A stretch of 64,000 nucleotides of DNA from Bacteroides sedimenti (GTDB taxonomy: Bacteria > Bacteroidota > Bacteroidia > Bacteroidales > Bacteroidaceae): assembly GCF_040365225.1 (NCBI RefSeq), contig NZ_AP028055.1, positions 2,666,001-2,730,000 on the forward strand, in the 5' to 3' direction. Of the stretch, positions 27,591 through 37,379 are shown piece after piece; positions within the stretch are counted from its first letter, which is position 1; each line of letters opens with the position of its first letter. Made by a program: the position numbers and the translations under genes. A model generated the notes under the pieces. It ran no database searches. It was not told where the DNA came from and saw only the letters and a list, made by a program, of their open reading frames with translations.

Positions 27591-27627
27591 AAAAAGGGGT
27601 TGTCTCAAAATTAGACAACCCCTTTTT
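27591..27627. terminator. Bidirectional terminator between the flavoprotein gene and gldN
   Basis: A perfect 15-bp stem (27591-27605 with 27613-27627) beginning with five A and ending with five T, serving the convergent plus and minus operons. Confidence 0.92.
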
Positions 27628-27668
27628 CTGACTAAATGCTAAAAAGAAATTTGTTTCGCGTTAAATAA

Positions 27669-28718
27669 TTATCTTCTCTGACGCCGCACAGAAGCTTTAG
27701 GAGCTGTTGAAGTCGACTTCTCCTTTTTCACCTTGGGAGAAGAGACTGTTGTTGAGGAAGTCTTTCTTCTGGAAGTTCTCACTGAAGTCTTTTCTGTCGC
27801 TTCACTCTTCTTTTTCTTATCCGATTCTTTTGCTGATATAGTATCGGCAGGGCTCGTCCAAAGATGTTCTTCAAAAGCCTTTAATTGTCCTTCTATTCTT
27901 TTTTGTTCTTTCACCAACGCACTATCAGTCGGGCAATACTGTGCCAGTGTCTGATTAAGCATATTAGTGGTTTTATAAATATCTCCCTTATACTGTCTGG
28001 TAGTGAAATAATCATCCATTGTGATACTGGAGGTATTATTCAGGTTGCTGGTCATCACATTCATACGTGTCAAATATGGACTCAGATCATTATAATTCAA
28101 CCAAAACATCGGATATTTGGTAATATCCATGGAAAAATCTCCAGAACGATGAAGCACCGGACATATTGCTGCAACCTTTGAGTTGTAAGTTGAAGAACGT
28201 TGGTCAAAATACCACACCTCTTTGATAAAGTAGCTGAGAACTTCGTTACTTGGTATATCACTGTTATCAACTATATATATGGTATCTTTCCCAGTACCTT
28301 TCTTAGCCTGGTTGTAAATATGAAAGCGGTCAAGTACATCTTTAAATTTGACTTTACTTTCAGTCGTGAGAACTTCCGTACCATCCAGATGATACTCATA
28401 AGCAGGAATCTTTCCTTCTGCAAGGAGTTTAAAAATCAGTGTAAAAAGATTCATTCGGTCGCCTATAGGTTCCACAGGATAATATAAGGCTGAATTCTTT
28501 TCTTGTTTCAGATCAAGAGTTCTATAAATCTCTCTTTTCCATAAAACCTCCTCAGGCATTGTCAATTGTCCGGTATATTGCGTCTGTGCTCGGACAGAAA
28601 GAGTCGTACCGGATTCTTTTGTTTCCTGCTTTGCTTTACGCGCTTTCGGTTGCGCTGGCAGTTGGCAGATACCAATTGTAGTGCAAAGAAGAGCCATAGT
28701 ACATATAAAGCGTTTCAT
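27669..28718 (-). CDS. gldN: Type IX secretion system ring protein GldN/PorN
   Basis: A 349-residue protein with a signal peptide (about residues 1-23). The body matches GldN: LYYPVEPIGDRMNLFTLIFKLL, KVKFKDVLDRFHIYNQ, EVWYFDQRSSTYNSKVAAICPVL and MFWLNYNDLSPYLTRMNV. GldN/PorN is a periplasmic partner of the GldK lipoprotein ring. The C-terminal 60 residues are rich in Lys, Ser, Thr and Arg and look disordered. It is last in the porP-gldKLMN operon and starts 14 bases after gldM. Confidence 0.92.
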   Translation of the reverse strand: MKRFICTMALLCTTIGICQLPAQPKARKAKQETKESGTTLSVRAQTQYTGQLTMPEEVLWKREIYRTLDLKQEKNSALYYPVEPIGDRMNLFTLIFKLLAEGKIPAYEYHLDGTEVLTTESKVKFKDVLDRFHIYNQAKKGTGKDTIYIVDNSDIPSNEVLSYFIKEVWYFDQRSSTYNSKVAAICPVLHRSGDFSMDITKYPMFWLNYNDLSPYLTRMNVMTSNLNNTSSITMDDYFTTRQYKGDIYKTTNMLNQTLAQYCPTDSALVKEQKRIEGQLKAFEEHLWTSPADTISAKESDKKKKSEATEKTSVRTSRRKTSSTTVSSPKVKKEKSTSTAPKASVRRQRR

Positions 28719-28732
28719 ATCTTCGTATTTAA

Positions 28733-30304
28733 TTAATTTACAATGACTTCAAGTGTTGTAGGAAGTAAACGTTCAATACCATCCGGTCCAACCGCCCTTA
28801 CCCTTGATATATAGAATCTTTTTCCTCGTGATAACTTACGAAACACTTCCCTTTGTCTTGCAGAAAATTTACTTCCGGCAGAAATCTCAGGCACTGCATT
28901 ACCCATGTTATCAAAGAAAATAGTTTCAAAATTGAGAACACGAAAGTTCACATTCAGCAATCCATCGTCTATGGCAGCACCAATGCCTTCGGTACTCATC
29001 AGCAAAGCTTTTGAGAAACCTGTTCCTCCACGATATCTTTTTGGATTACCTGGGGTTCCATCATATTCAATAAACGGCATCGGATCGGGCAGTTGGCGTA
29101 CCCTGTAAACAAAGTTACCCATCAACTGATTCCGACCTCCCAGATTTGCGGTAACTGCAAAATCTGTTTGCCCGATCCTCGATGGGCGAACAATGTATCC
29201 TCCCGGCACGGATGTTATAGAACCATTTCCATTTGTAATTGTTAATTGTACATGTTGACTGGGCACTCCAGGAACTGAAACACTCATCGGGTTGTCATAT
29301 CCGGCGTATAACACATTCATCATGGTAGCCGACAACGTTGCCGATGGATTAACCACCGTATATTTTTGAGAGAAATTGCGTCTCAGAATATCTCCACCAC
29401 CCCTATTAAGTTCCAGATATCCGCTTAAATTGAACTCACCAGTATTATTACATATTGTTTCAAAGAGCCCATTACTGGAGGATGGCAATAAACGGTTTCC
29501 AATATATACAGAAGGCTTCTGAGTGGAATCAACAGCCGCCAGAATAATCTGAGCACTGAATTTTCCACCTTTTACAATCGTCTGCGCATTAGGAATCACA
29601 TATGCATTCACCTGATTCACCCTAATATCTCTAACATCAATATTCTTCACCAAAGTATGCAGTACCTCTCCTTCTGCATAACGAATATCATTCTGCAACT
29701 TTGTGAGCAATGTTACAGCCGCAGCCACTGGTGTATTCTCAAACATATACTCCTGCCAGTTCTTTCCTACCGTTGTAGCTCTACGAGGAACTTTTGTACC
29801 CAGGTTACTACTGATAATTCTTCGCTGAGTGCTATCAGTTACAAGAGCAAGGATAGCATTCCGATAACGGTTAATGGAGTTATATAGTTTCTTCCCTTGT
29901 CCTGTTCCCGGAGCCAGCATCACAGAATTTGCAGCCTCTAGGTCTTCTTTATTCTGAATGTTCATAACATCGGCTTCTTCACCGTCAACAGTTCTGACAA
30001 TCTTATATTTAAGTTCATCCACGAACTGATAAAGAGAATCAGACATCTTGCGTACAGACTGAGCTTTATTAAACCATTCCTGCACTTTTTCGGGATTTTT
30101 AGCCATAAAATCGGCCATATCATTATACAATGATTTGTTCTGTTTCGTGGAATTAGTAGTCGATCTGTTAAGACTCTCATCTACCAATGAAAAGCCATTG
30201 AGCACATCTGAAGAAACATTCAGAGCCAACATAGCCATAAGGACGATATACATAAGGTTTATCATCTTCTGACGTGGAGACTCCGGGCCGAGTGATGTAG
30301 ACAT
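28733..30304 (-). CDS. gldM: Type IX secretion system motor/shaft protein GldM/PorM
   Basis: A 523-residue protein with one N-terminal membrane helix: PRQKMINLMYIVLMAMLALNVS at about residues 9-30, including the conserved Arg before the helix. A long periplasmic part with several beta domains follows. GldM is the rotating shaft that spans the periplasm and couples the GldL proton channel to the GldKN ring. It lies between gldL (17 bases upstream) and gldN (14 bases downstream). Confidence 0.94.
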   Translation of the reverse strand: MSTSLGPESPRQKMINLMYIVLMAMLALNVSSDVLNGFSLVDESLNRSTTNSTKQNKSLYNDMADFMAKNPEKVQEWFNKAQSVRKMSDSLYQFVDELKYKIVRTVDGEEADVMNIQNKEDLEAANSVMLAPGTGQGKKLYNSINRYRNAILALVTDSTQRRIISSNLGTKVPRRATTVGKNWQEYMFENTPVAAAVTLLTKLQNDIRYAEGEVLHTLVKNIDVRDIRVNQVNAYVIPNAQTIVKGGKFSAQIILAAVDSTQKPSVYIGNRLLPSSSNGLFETICNNTGEFNLSGYLELNRGGGDILRRNFSQKYTVVNPSATLSATMMNVLYAGYDNPMSVSVPGVPSQHVQLTITNGNGSITSVPGGYIVRPSRIGQTDFAVTANLGGRNQLMGNFVYRVRQLPDPMPFIEYDGTPGNPKRYRGGTGFSKALLMSTEGIGAAIDDGLLNVNFRVLNFETIFFDNMGNAVPEISAGSKFSARQREVFRKLSRGKRFYISRVRAVGPDGIERLLPTTLEVIVN

Positions 30305-30320
30305 ATCAGTTATCTATAAA

Positions 30321-31355
30321 TTATAATTGTTGTTGATTGTTCATGTTAACTGTCATTGCTTTCAGCATACGGGCATAAACATTGTTTAATTCTTCCATTT
30401 GCTGAGCCATTTTCTCAGCTTCTTTGTTGAATTTTTCGCTGTCGCCAGTCGAACCCTCATACATATCTTTGATTCGTTTCAGACCTTCATTAACCCTATC
30501 AATGGTATCAATCTGAGAACTGATGCTCTTCAACTGAATCTCATAAATTGTATTCAATCCCATCAGATTACGGTTCAACGACTGCATCTGTTCAACATAT
30601 CCGGCAGAATTTGCAGTAATCGAATCAGAATTATCACTTATGCTCTTATACGATTTAAGCAAGGTGTCAGAAACCTCTGCCAATGCATTGGTTGCGTTAT
30701 TAAAGCGCTCCAATGTATTTGCCATTGATTCCAGTTTTGTTAGGTAAACAGCTGTAGCATCAGATACCTCCGGAGAATTTGCAGCAACTTCTCCACTGAT
30801 TCCTGCCGCCCAGTCTTCACCAATCAATACAGGAGCTTCACTTACAGCTGAAACCTCTCCGCCAGCAACAGAGACACCTTGTACACCAACTGAAACAGTC
30901 TGTCCGGCTCCAGCCGAAACTGCCGCACCCTTAATTGTTGCGGGTTTTGTTATTGTTCCTTCCGTTTTCTTAGGAACAGCAGGTTGGTTAAGAGCTTGTT
31001 TTACAGCATCCGGAAGAGCAGGTTCTTCTTTACCGTTCCCATTGTAATCGGGCCACTCATTCTTTTTAGTATGCGTATCTCCGGAAATTTTAATATGTGG
31101 AAACACACTCTCCCATTTATATGATTTATGCGGACGGTCGAATGCCGATATAAAGAACACGATTACCTCGGTCCCCATACCAACCCAAAGCATCAAATTT
31201 GCCCCAGGTAAATGGGTTAGCTTAAACAAGGCACCCAAGATTACGATGGATGCTCCCCAGCTATATGCATAGTTAAGCATTACTTTCCCATTATAGCTTA
31301 CCAGAAAATCCTGGAACCTGCGGATTGGATTTTTCCTTCTAATATTATCATTCAT
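30321..31355 (-). CDS. gldL: Type IX secretion system motor protein GldL/PorL
   Basis: A 344-residue inner-membrane protein with two helices near the N-terminus (about residues 25-45 and 53-72). The second holds the acidic residue in GTEVIVFFISAFDRP that is thought to carry protons, and a conserved Lys is in LGALFKLTHLPGA. A low-complexity Ala/Val/Gly segment (about 130-185) is followed by a coiled-coil-like cytoplasmic tail. With GldM it powers secretion. Three bases separate it from gldK. Confidence 0.94.
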   Translation of the reverse strand: MNDNIRRKNPIRRFQDFLVSYNGKVMLNYAYSWGASIVILGALFKLTHLPGANLMLWVGMGTEVIVFFISAFDRPHKSYKWESVFPHIKISGDTHTKKNEWPDYNGNGKEEPALPDAVKQALNQPAVPKKTEGTITKPATIKGAAVSAGAGQTVSVGVQGVSVAGGEVSAVSEAPVLIGEDWAAGISGEVAANSPEVSDATAVYLTKLESMANTLERFNNATNALAEVSDTLLKSYKSISDNSDSITANSAGYVEQMQSLNRNLMGLNTIYEIQLKSISSQIDTIDRVNEGLKRIKDMYEGSTGDSEKFNKEAEKMAQQMEELNNVYARMLKAMTVNMNNQQQL

Positions 31356-31357
31356 AA

Positions 31358-32785
31358 TTATCTTCCTTTTTTATTATAACCAACCTGAGTTCTGACACAA
31401 CGGAACCCAATATAAGATCTGCTCTCATTCTGATATTCGTATGTACGTGCATCAGAACGCACATAAGATGCCACATCTTTCCATGAGCCTCCGCGAACTG
31501 TTTTTTTCTTCATCATGTAGGGATCTTCCTTTGCAGCATTATATCTGAGTTCAGGATTCATATCACTCATAGATGAGACACCTGCTTCAGTGTAAACTGT
31601 AGAGGTCCATTCAGCCACATTACCCGCCATATCATACAATCCGTTTGAGTTAGGCGAATAAGAACCGACCTTAGTTGTAATCAGATTTCCGTCTTTTGTA
31701 TAATTTCCTCGGCCTGGTTTAAAGTTGGCATAGAAACAACCTTCATCAGACTTGGTTCCTGATGATTTCCAAGGATATGCATTTTTTTCTTGCCCTCTAG
31801 CTGCAAATTCCCATTCAATCTCTGTCGGTAACCGATAACGTTGTATCTGCCGAGCAGTACCACGCAATCCTGCCATTAAAAAATTAGTTCTCCATGCGCA
31901 GAATGCATTTGCCTGTTCCCAAGATACACCTACGACAGGATAATCGTTATAACTTGGATGACTGAAATACAATTTCATATAAGGTTCATTATATGCATTC
32001 TGAAAATCGTTTACCCAACAAGTTGTATCCGGATAGATATTTACGATATAACTATTTTGGAAGTCATACAATGAAGATAGTGGACGAGTAATTGTCTGGT
32101 TCACAATCTGTCCTTCATCATTGATATATGCAGTATCTTTCGATATCATCACTACTTCATCATAATTTACTGGGACATCAGTATTCCTGTTTCGATCAGC
32201 AGGATTGAGTCTGTTTTTTCTTAAAGCAGCCTGTAAATGATCATAAAACTCGAAGCGGTAATTCATCTGTTTAGCATCGAGCATAGTGGTTCTCTCAACA
32301 GGATGGGTAGTATAAACACTTTTAATGGCAGCTAACTCCTCCTCAGTAGCTCTTTTCCACGGTATCGGTTTTGCCCAGTTTAAAAATGGTTTTATAGGAT
32401 TGCCCTCTCTATCCTCAGTAACCTTGTAAACTTCATTACCACCATAAGCTGGATCGGCCAGACGTTCACGAATAATCGAATCGCGCACCCAGTATACAAA
32501 TTGTTTGTATTTAGAGTTTGTAACCTCAGTTTCATCCATCCAGAAAGCATCCACAGAGACTTCCTTTGACGGAGTTGATTTTCCCCAAAGACTATCTGTT
32601 TCTTCCGGTCCTGCCTTAAACGAGCCTCGCTTGACAAGCACCATACCGTAAGGTGCAGGTTCATCCCACGCCATTGCACTGACACCTGTCAGTTCTCCTC
32701 CGACAGCCGATTCGCCAACCGGTCCACCACATGAACTTAGAACGAAAGCTAAGGCTAAACTTGTTATAACTAAGAGTTTTTTCAT
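31358..32785 (-). CDS. gldK: Type IX secretion system lipoprotein GldK/PorK
   Basis: A 475-residue lipoprotein with signal peptide and lipobox (VLSSC at about residues 15-19). The rest is a formylglycine-generating-enzyme-like (SUMF1) fold: MVLVKRGSFKAGPEETDSLWG near the start, FWMDETEVTNSKYKQF, YPVVGVSWEQANAFCAWR, RLPTEIEWEFAARG, NGLYDMAGNVAEWTSTVY and VRGGSWKD ... SRSYIGFRCVRT. In T9SS this fold is structural, forming the ring under the outer membrane with GldN. It follows porP by 5 bases. Confidence 0.94.
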   Translation of the reverse strand: MKKLLVITSLALAFVLSSCGGPVGESAVGGELTGVSAMAWDEPAPYGMVLVKRGSFKAGPEETDSLWGKSTPSKEVSVDAFWMDETEVTNSKYKQFVYWVRDSIIRERLADPAYGGNEVYKVTEDREGNPIKPFLNWAKPIPWKRATEEELAAIKSVYTTHPVERTTMLDAKQMNYRFEFYDHLQAALRKNRLNPADRNRNTDVPVNYDEVVMISKDTAYINDEGQIVNQTITRPLSSLYDFQNSYIVNIYPDTTCWVNDFQNAYNEPYMKLYFSHPSYNDYPVVGVSWEQANAFCAWRTNFLMAGLRGTARQIQRYRLPTEIEWEFAARGQEKNAYPWKSSGTKSDEGCFYANFKPGRGNYTKDGNLITTKVGSYSPNSNGLYDMAGNVAEWTSTVYTEAGVSSMSDMNPELRYNAAKEDPYMMKKKTVRGGSWKDVASYVRSDARTYEYQNESRSYIGFRCVRTQVGYNKKGR

Positions 32786-32790
32786 ATTTT

Positions 32791-33732
32791 TTATAAAATA
32801 CGTATACTTTTATGTTTGTTTTTACTGTGTCCCGAAAAGTTGATATCTGTAGAATAATTAATAATCAGATCATGACTTCCGCTGCCTGCCCCGATTTGCG
32901 ATGTAAACAAATCGTAAGCATAGCCAACAGTAATATTTTTTATTTTTGCACCAACAGAAAAGGTTACTGATGTCTTGGGACTATAGGAAATACCTCCATA
33001 AAAGATTTTATCATTATAATCGTAAAACACCTTACCTGTTACATCTACTTTTGTTGATATCATATCACTCTTCAACAAGAAAGATGGTTGTAACCGAATT
33101 AACGGATTTCTCGTTTTAATATTGTATCCTCCTGTCAAATAAATAGTAGGATCAACTTTAAACTCATTATTTTCACCCATTAGAACTGTCGCTCCGTTAA
33201 GATGTGTCACCGAAAGACCAGCATACCAGTCCGGATGAGTATAATAACTTCCTATACTTGCATCCATCGCCATTCCTGAAACATTCGCCGTAGGAAAAGC
33301 ATCGTCCTTGGTTTCATCACCCAAATTTATTTTGGAAGGGTCGAACGCGATGTTTAGCGCACCTAATTGCACACCAATACTCAGTTGACCTTTTTCAAGC
33401 TGTTTCTTGTACGAATATTGCAGGCCAAATATCTGATTTTTGAAAAGACCTATCCCTTCGTTAAAGAGCATAACTCCCACTCCATGTTTTTTTCCTAGAA
33501 AACTAAACGGCATATCAGCGCCAAAAAACATCGATTTTGGAGCATTTGTAAATCCTGCCAACTGCTGGCTATAGGCTCCCGAGATAGTCAATTGATCGGT
33601 CTGCCCAGCATATGCCGGATTAAAATATCCCGTCACAGCCCAATATTGACTGAACTGTGAATCAAATTGCGCCCTTGCTACGTAACAACAAAGCACAAAA
33701 AAACAAAACAACAGAGATCTTTTAATTCTCAT
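32791..33732 (-). CDS. porP: PorP/SprF family type IX secretion membrane protein
   Basis: A 313-residue outer-membrane beta-barrel protein with a signal peptide (about residues 1-21). It opens DSQFSQYWAVTGYFNPAYAGQ, the PorP/SprF signature, with later FSFLGKKHGVGVMLFNEGIGLFKN and VGYAYDLFTSQIGAGSGSHDL. Members help T9SS deliver or anchor cargo and interact with the PorKN ring. It is the first gene of the five-gene operon. SprF paralogues often pair with single cargo genes, but its position before gldK suggests the core PorP role. Confidence 0.9.
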   Translation of the reverse strand: MRIKRSLLFCFFVLCCYVARAQFDSQFSQYWAVTGYFNPAYAGQTDQLTISGAYSQQLAGFTNAPKSMFFGADMPFSFLGKKHGVGVMLFNEGIGLFKNQIFGLQYSYKKQLEKGQLSIGVQLGALNIAFDPSKINLGDETKDDAFPTANVSGMAMDASIGSYYTHPDWYAGLSVTHLNGATVLMGENNEFKVDPTIYLTGGYNIKTRNPLIRLQPSFLLKSDMISTKVDVTGKVFYDYNDKIFYGGISYSPKTSVTFSVGAKIKNITVGYAYDLFTSQIGAGSGSHDLIINYSTDINFSGHSKNKHKSIRIL

Positions 33733-33896
33733 TCATGCATCTGAATCAAAGTATTCCAATACTTTATTAACTGCTAAAAAGTCAATAAATTGTGTTTTCC
33801 ATCAATTTATGTAGTACAAAATGAGGAATCTGGCAAAATGGAAGGTTGAGAATAAAAAAGGAAGGTAGCTTGAATACCTTCCTTATAAGTTTGTTT

Positions 33897-34118
33897 TTAA
33901 TACTCTTCCTCGTTAAAAAAGAAATCCTCCTTACTTGGATAGTCAGGCCAGATGTCTTCGATACTTTCGTATATCTCGCCTTCATCTTCCATTTCCTGAA
34001 GATTTTCAATAACTTCAAGAGGAGCACCGGAGCGCATAGCATAATCGATAAGCTCATCCTTGGAAGCAGGCCAAGGGGCATCTTCCAGTTTTGATGCCAA
34101 TTCCAAAGTCCAATACAT
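33897..34118 (-). CDS. DUF2795-like small acidic protein
   Basis: A 73-residue acidic protein that begins MYWTLELASKLEDAPWPASKDELIDYAMRSG and continues APLEVIENLQEMEDEGEIYESIEDIWPDYPS, the pattern of a short DUF2795 protein widespread in Bacteroidetes. Function unknown. A clear promoter lies 49 bases upstream, so it can be expressed on its own, apart from the adenosyltransferase gene. A longer ORF in another frame (33782-34081) is its shadow. Confidence 0.82.
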   Translation of the reverse strand: MYWTLELASKLEDAPWPASKDELIDYAMRSGAPLEVIENLQEMEDEGEIYESIEDIWPDYPSKEDFFFNEEEY

Positions 34119-34166
34119 AGTTTTCGATATTAAAAATGATTACTAATTTCGTGTTTTAAATTTCCG

Positions 34167-34197
34167 CAAAAGTATAATAAATAATTTCATTTACAAG
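34167..34197 (-). promoter_or_regulatory. Promoter of the DUF2795 gene
   Basis: On the minus strand CTTG (34194-34197), 19 bases, TACTTTTG (34167-34174). It lies partly inside the 3' end of the upstream adenosyltransferase gene. Confidence 0.7.
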
Positions 34198-34750
34198 TTT
34201 TATCCCAAAATATTTCATTATGATTATTATTATGATTCAATTTTCGGGATAAAAGGAATAAATAATCGGACAAACGATTCATATAAGCAATTACGTTTTT
34301 ATCTACCTCACAGTGGGTATCCAATGTCAAAATGCGCCTTTCGGCTCTGCGGCATATTGTGCGACATATATGGCAAACTGCAGCATCACGGCTTCCTCCA
34401 GGAATTACAAAATGATTAATTGGAGGTAACTGTTCGTCTATTTCATCAATTCTGTGTTCTATTGTTTCAATATCCGATAAAAAAATAATACTTGCCGCAT
34501 TAAGGGCAATCTTATCCTGATCGGTTGCAAGATAAGACCCTATCGTAAAAAGTTTATTCTGAACTTTTAAAAGAAAACTGCTATCCGCTTCCTCAATCAG
34601 GAAAGTTTGCAGTAATCCCAAGTAAGAATTCAGTTCATCTATAGTACCATAAGATTCGAGCCTCACATCAGTTTTTGAGATTCTGGTTCCTCCTACCAGA
34701 GAAGTGGTACCTTGATCACCGGTCCTGGTATATACTTTACTCTTTTTCAT
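34187..34750 (-). CDS. Cob(I)alamin adenosyltransferase, PduO type
   Basis: A 187-residue ATP:corrinoid adenosyltransferase. The N-terminal ATP-binding motif TRTGDQGTTSLVGGTRISK is at about residues 8-26, and the C-terminal helix has FVIPGGSRDAAVCHICRTICRRAERRI with the conserved Arg residues. It makes adenosylcobalamin, the cofactor of methylmalonyl-CoA mutase in propionate-forming Bacteroidales. It follows the methyltransferase gene by 45 bases. Confidence 0.92.
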   Translation of the reverse strand: MKKSKVYTRTGDQGTTSLVGGTRISKTDVRLESYGTIDELNSYLGLLQTFLIEEADSSFLLKVQNKLFTIGSYLATDQDKIALNAASIIFLSDIETIEHRIDEIDEQLPPINHFVIPGGSRDAAVCHICRTICRRAERRILTLDTHCEVDKNVIAYMNRLSDYLFLLSRKLNHNNNHNEIFWDKTCK

Positions 34751-34795
34751 TTCTCTACCGTATTTTTATCAGTATTTAGCAACTGGAGTATAAAG

Positions 34796-35521
34796 CTAAT
34801 AATTAACAATATAATGCTGTTTAATTTTTCTCTTGTCGAAATAAACAATGCCCAAGTCATAAAGGTCGAAAGTGATTCCGACTTTCTCGTCAGCCACGAT
34901 TTGATTCCACCATTTTCGTATAACCCGCGAAGAGTGAATGTCTCGTATTACAAAGACTGAGTTTTGATTACTTTTCTCACAACACAAATCAAACATTAAC
35001 CGTATATCCTTAATTGGATATTCTTCCGGATTTAACAAAAGAAAGTCGAGAGTTCCCAGCTCTGATAGTAAGTCAGGAAGCAGTTTTTCAACATCCCCGA
35101 TGCGATAGTCTACATTCGCATTGCAAAGATGAAAGATATTTCTTGCCAGTATATTCGCTGGCGATTCATGATCTATAGAGATACATCGTCCTTTTTTACG
35201 GGAAGCTGATAAATAAACCATTGCAGCGCCACCCATTGTTCCAACCTCTAATATAGTATTCGATCGGGAATCATCAACTAATTTAAAAAGCATCTCACAA
35301 ATATTTCGGCTTTCCAGGTATCGTTTATTCGATACAACCGAACCAGTCTGTACTTTTTCGATCTGTTCTTTCAGAAAAGGGAAATCATAAAAGGGCATTT
35401 CTCCATAAAACACATTGGTAATCAAGTCAAATGCAAAAGGAGAATGTACACCATACCCTTTCCGATATCTGAATCTCAACAACCATATCCATATTCTATT
35501 TAAGAATCCCCGCTTCTTCAT
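34796..35521 (-). CDS. Class I SAM-dependent methyltransferase
   Basis: A 241-residue protein. A basic N-terminal region (RKGYGVHSPFAFDLITNVFYGE) precedes a Rossmann methyltransferase core: NTILEVGTMGGAAMVYLSAS at about residues 90-109 is motif I, ISIDHESPA is motif II, and LGTLDFLLLNPEEYP is motif IV. It resembles O-methyltransferase 3-like enzymes; substrate unknown. A -7 box TATCTTTG on the minus strand at 35592-35599 would give a leader of about 65 bases. Confidence 0.8.
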   Translation of the reverse strand: MKKRGFLNRIWIWLLRFRYRKGYGVHSPFAFDLITNVFYGEMPFYDFPFLKEQIEKVQTGSVVSNKRYLESRNICEMLFKLVDDSRSNTILEVGTMGGAAMVYLSASRKKGRCISIDHESPANILARNIFHLCNANVDYRIGDVEKLLPDLLSELGTLDFLLLNPEEYPIKDIRLMFDLCCEKSNQNSVFVIRDIHSSRVIRKWWNQIVADEKVGITFDLYDLGIVYFDKRKIKQHYIVNY

Positions 35522-35607
35522 TTTACAACCTATCGTTATATTTGATTTTTACAACATTTCTGCATAATCAGCCATCGGCATTGAAACGTCGCAAAGATAG
35601 TGATATT

Positions 35608-37086
35608 TTATATGTTTTCCCTGAATACTTTTAGGAAAGCGACATACCCTTCATCCCATATATCTTTTTCGACAGGTTCAAAGACATTCACGTCTATCGA
35701 AGCACAAATCATTTCACGCATCTGCTGAATACTGGAAACAACTCCCGCAGCTTTTGCCTGCAGCATGATATTCCCGATTGCCGTCGCTTCCGAAGGACCT
35801 GCCACAACCTTTATTCCTAATGCATTTGCAGTAAAAGAGTTCAGTAGATTATTCTTAGACCCGCCTCCAATCACATGCAGACGTTCAATAGAGAAAGGAG
35901 CCACCCTTTTCAGGTTTTCAAGCGTATAACGATAAATCAGAGCCAGACTTTCAAAAATACATCGAGTAATTTCTCCATAGGTTTCGGGGACCGCTTGCTC
36001 TGTTGTTTTGCAATAATGTTTGATGGCTTCAATCATCGAAACCGGATTGGCAAAGCAAGAAGCATCCGGGTTAATCAGACTTCTGAAAGCAGGTGCCTTC
36101 ATAGCTGCCTCAATTAAATCTGTATACGAGTAATCAGCCACCATTGCCCACTCTTTGCGGCAGCGTTCCAGCAGCCACATTCCGCAAATTGTTTTCATAA
36201 AACGGGTAGTTCCTTCCACACCACCTTCATTAGTGAAATTCATTTTAAAACTCTCCTCGTTGATAAACGGCTGTTCAAGTTCAATACCCATTAGTGACCA
36301 GGTACCCGAGCTTAAATAGGCAAAGTTCTTATCAGGTGCTGGCACCGCAGCAACAGCAGAGGCTGTATCATGTCCGGCAACAGCAATCACCGGAACAGAA
36401 CTCAGTCCGGTCTGCATCTGCACCGATTTGGACAGGATACCTACTTTCGTTCCTGGATATACAAGCTTTCCAAAAGTCTTCCTGGGAAGTTCAAGCAACT
36501 CCAGCAAAACTGGTTCAAACTCCTTTTTTATTGGGTTTATTAACTGTGAAGTTGAAGCAATTGTATATTCCGTTACTATTTCACCGGTGAGCATATAAGA
36601 CAGAGCGTCAGGAGTAAACAATATTTTATCGGTTACCGGCAATACGGAAGAACTATTCTTTTTCATGGCTGCCAGCTGATACAGAGAATTGAAGTTCATT
36701 ATCTGAATGCCAGTCATTTGGTAAATATCTTCCCGAGGAATGCGCTTGAAGAGTTCTTCGGGCAAACCTATCGTATGAGGATCACGATAACTATAAGGGT
36801 TACGCAGAATTTCACCATCTTTACCTACACAAACAAAATCAACTCCCCAAGTATCAACCCCTATTGACGCGATAGGTATTTTTTCTTTCGAAACCTGATT
36901 CAGGCCGTTTATTATTTCATGGTAAAGAGCATATATATCCCAATAAAAATGCCCATTCACCTCAATGAGGTTATTTTGAAAACGAGTAAGTTCCCTTAAC
37001 TCAATAGAGCCTTCTTTTACCATTCCCAGAATAGTACGACCACTGGTGGCTCCTAAATCGACTGCAAAAAAGCTTGTGTTCTTCAT
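35608..37086 (-). CDS. rhaB: Rhamnulokinase
   Basis: A 492-residue FGGY-family kinase. The ATP-site start is FAVDLGATSGRTILG, the substrate region is IGVDTWGVDFVCVGKDGEIL, and the C-terminal ATPase half has VIAVAGHDTASAVAAVPAP, YLSSGTWSLMGIE and HVIGGGSKNNLLNSFTANALG. The rhamnulokinase branch is suggested by NPYSYRD and by WGVDFV. It phosphorylates L-rhamnulose. No other rha genes are in the window. A -7 box TATTTTTG lies on the minus strand at 37128-37135. Confidence 0.88.
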   Translation of the reverse strand: MKNTSFFAVDLGATSGRTILGMVKEGSIELRELTRFQNNLIEVNGHFYWDIYALYHEIINGLNQVSKEKIPIASIGVDTWGVDFVCVGKDGEILRNPYSYRDPHTIGLPEELFKRIPREDIYQMTGIQIMNFNSLYQLAAMKKNSSSVLPVTDKILFTPDALSYMLTGEIVTEYTIASTSQLINPIKKEFEPVLLELLELPRKTFGKLVYPGTKVGILSKSVQMQTGLSSVPVIAVAGHDTASAVAAVPAPDKNFAYLSSGTWSLMGIELEQPFINEESFKMNFTNEGGVEGTTRFMKTICGMWLLERCRKEWAMVADYSYTDLIEAAMKAPAFRSLINPDASCFANPVSMIEAIKHYCKTTEQAVPETYGEITRCIFESLALIYRYTLENLKRVAPFSIERLHVIGGGSKNNLLNSFTANALGIKVVAGPSEATAIGNIMLQAKAAGVVSSIQQMREMICASIDVNVFEPVEKDIWDEGYVAFLKVFRENI

Positions 37087-37379
37087 TCTAAAATTATCAG
37101 TTTAAAATCAATCAAAGGCAGGTAGTGCAAAAATATGCTATAAAATCGTGAATATTAATTTTAAGGCAAAAATTATTTAATTTTAAAGTCTATCGCCACA
37201 ATTCTTCAAAACCGGCACATAGTACTATCGGTATATATATTCTTTTTCAACTATCCACCTTACAAAAGGGGTGAAATCTTATTATTACTATCAAAATTTC
37301 TTATAAACATTAATTTAATGCATGAATATCTGATGAATGAAAGATTCATTTATTACATGCAGATCGTGAGAATATGGAT

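Noticed and set aside
33782..34081. 99-residue minus-strand ORF over the DUF2795 gene
   Set aside because: Different frame from the recognisable DUF2795-like protein and no family features.
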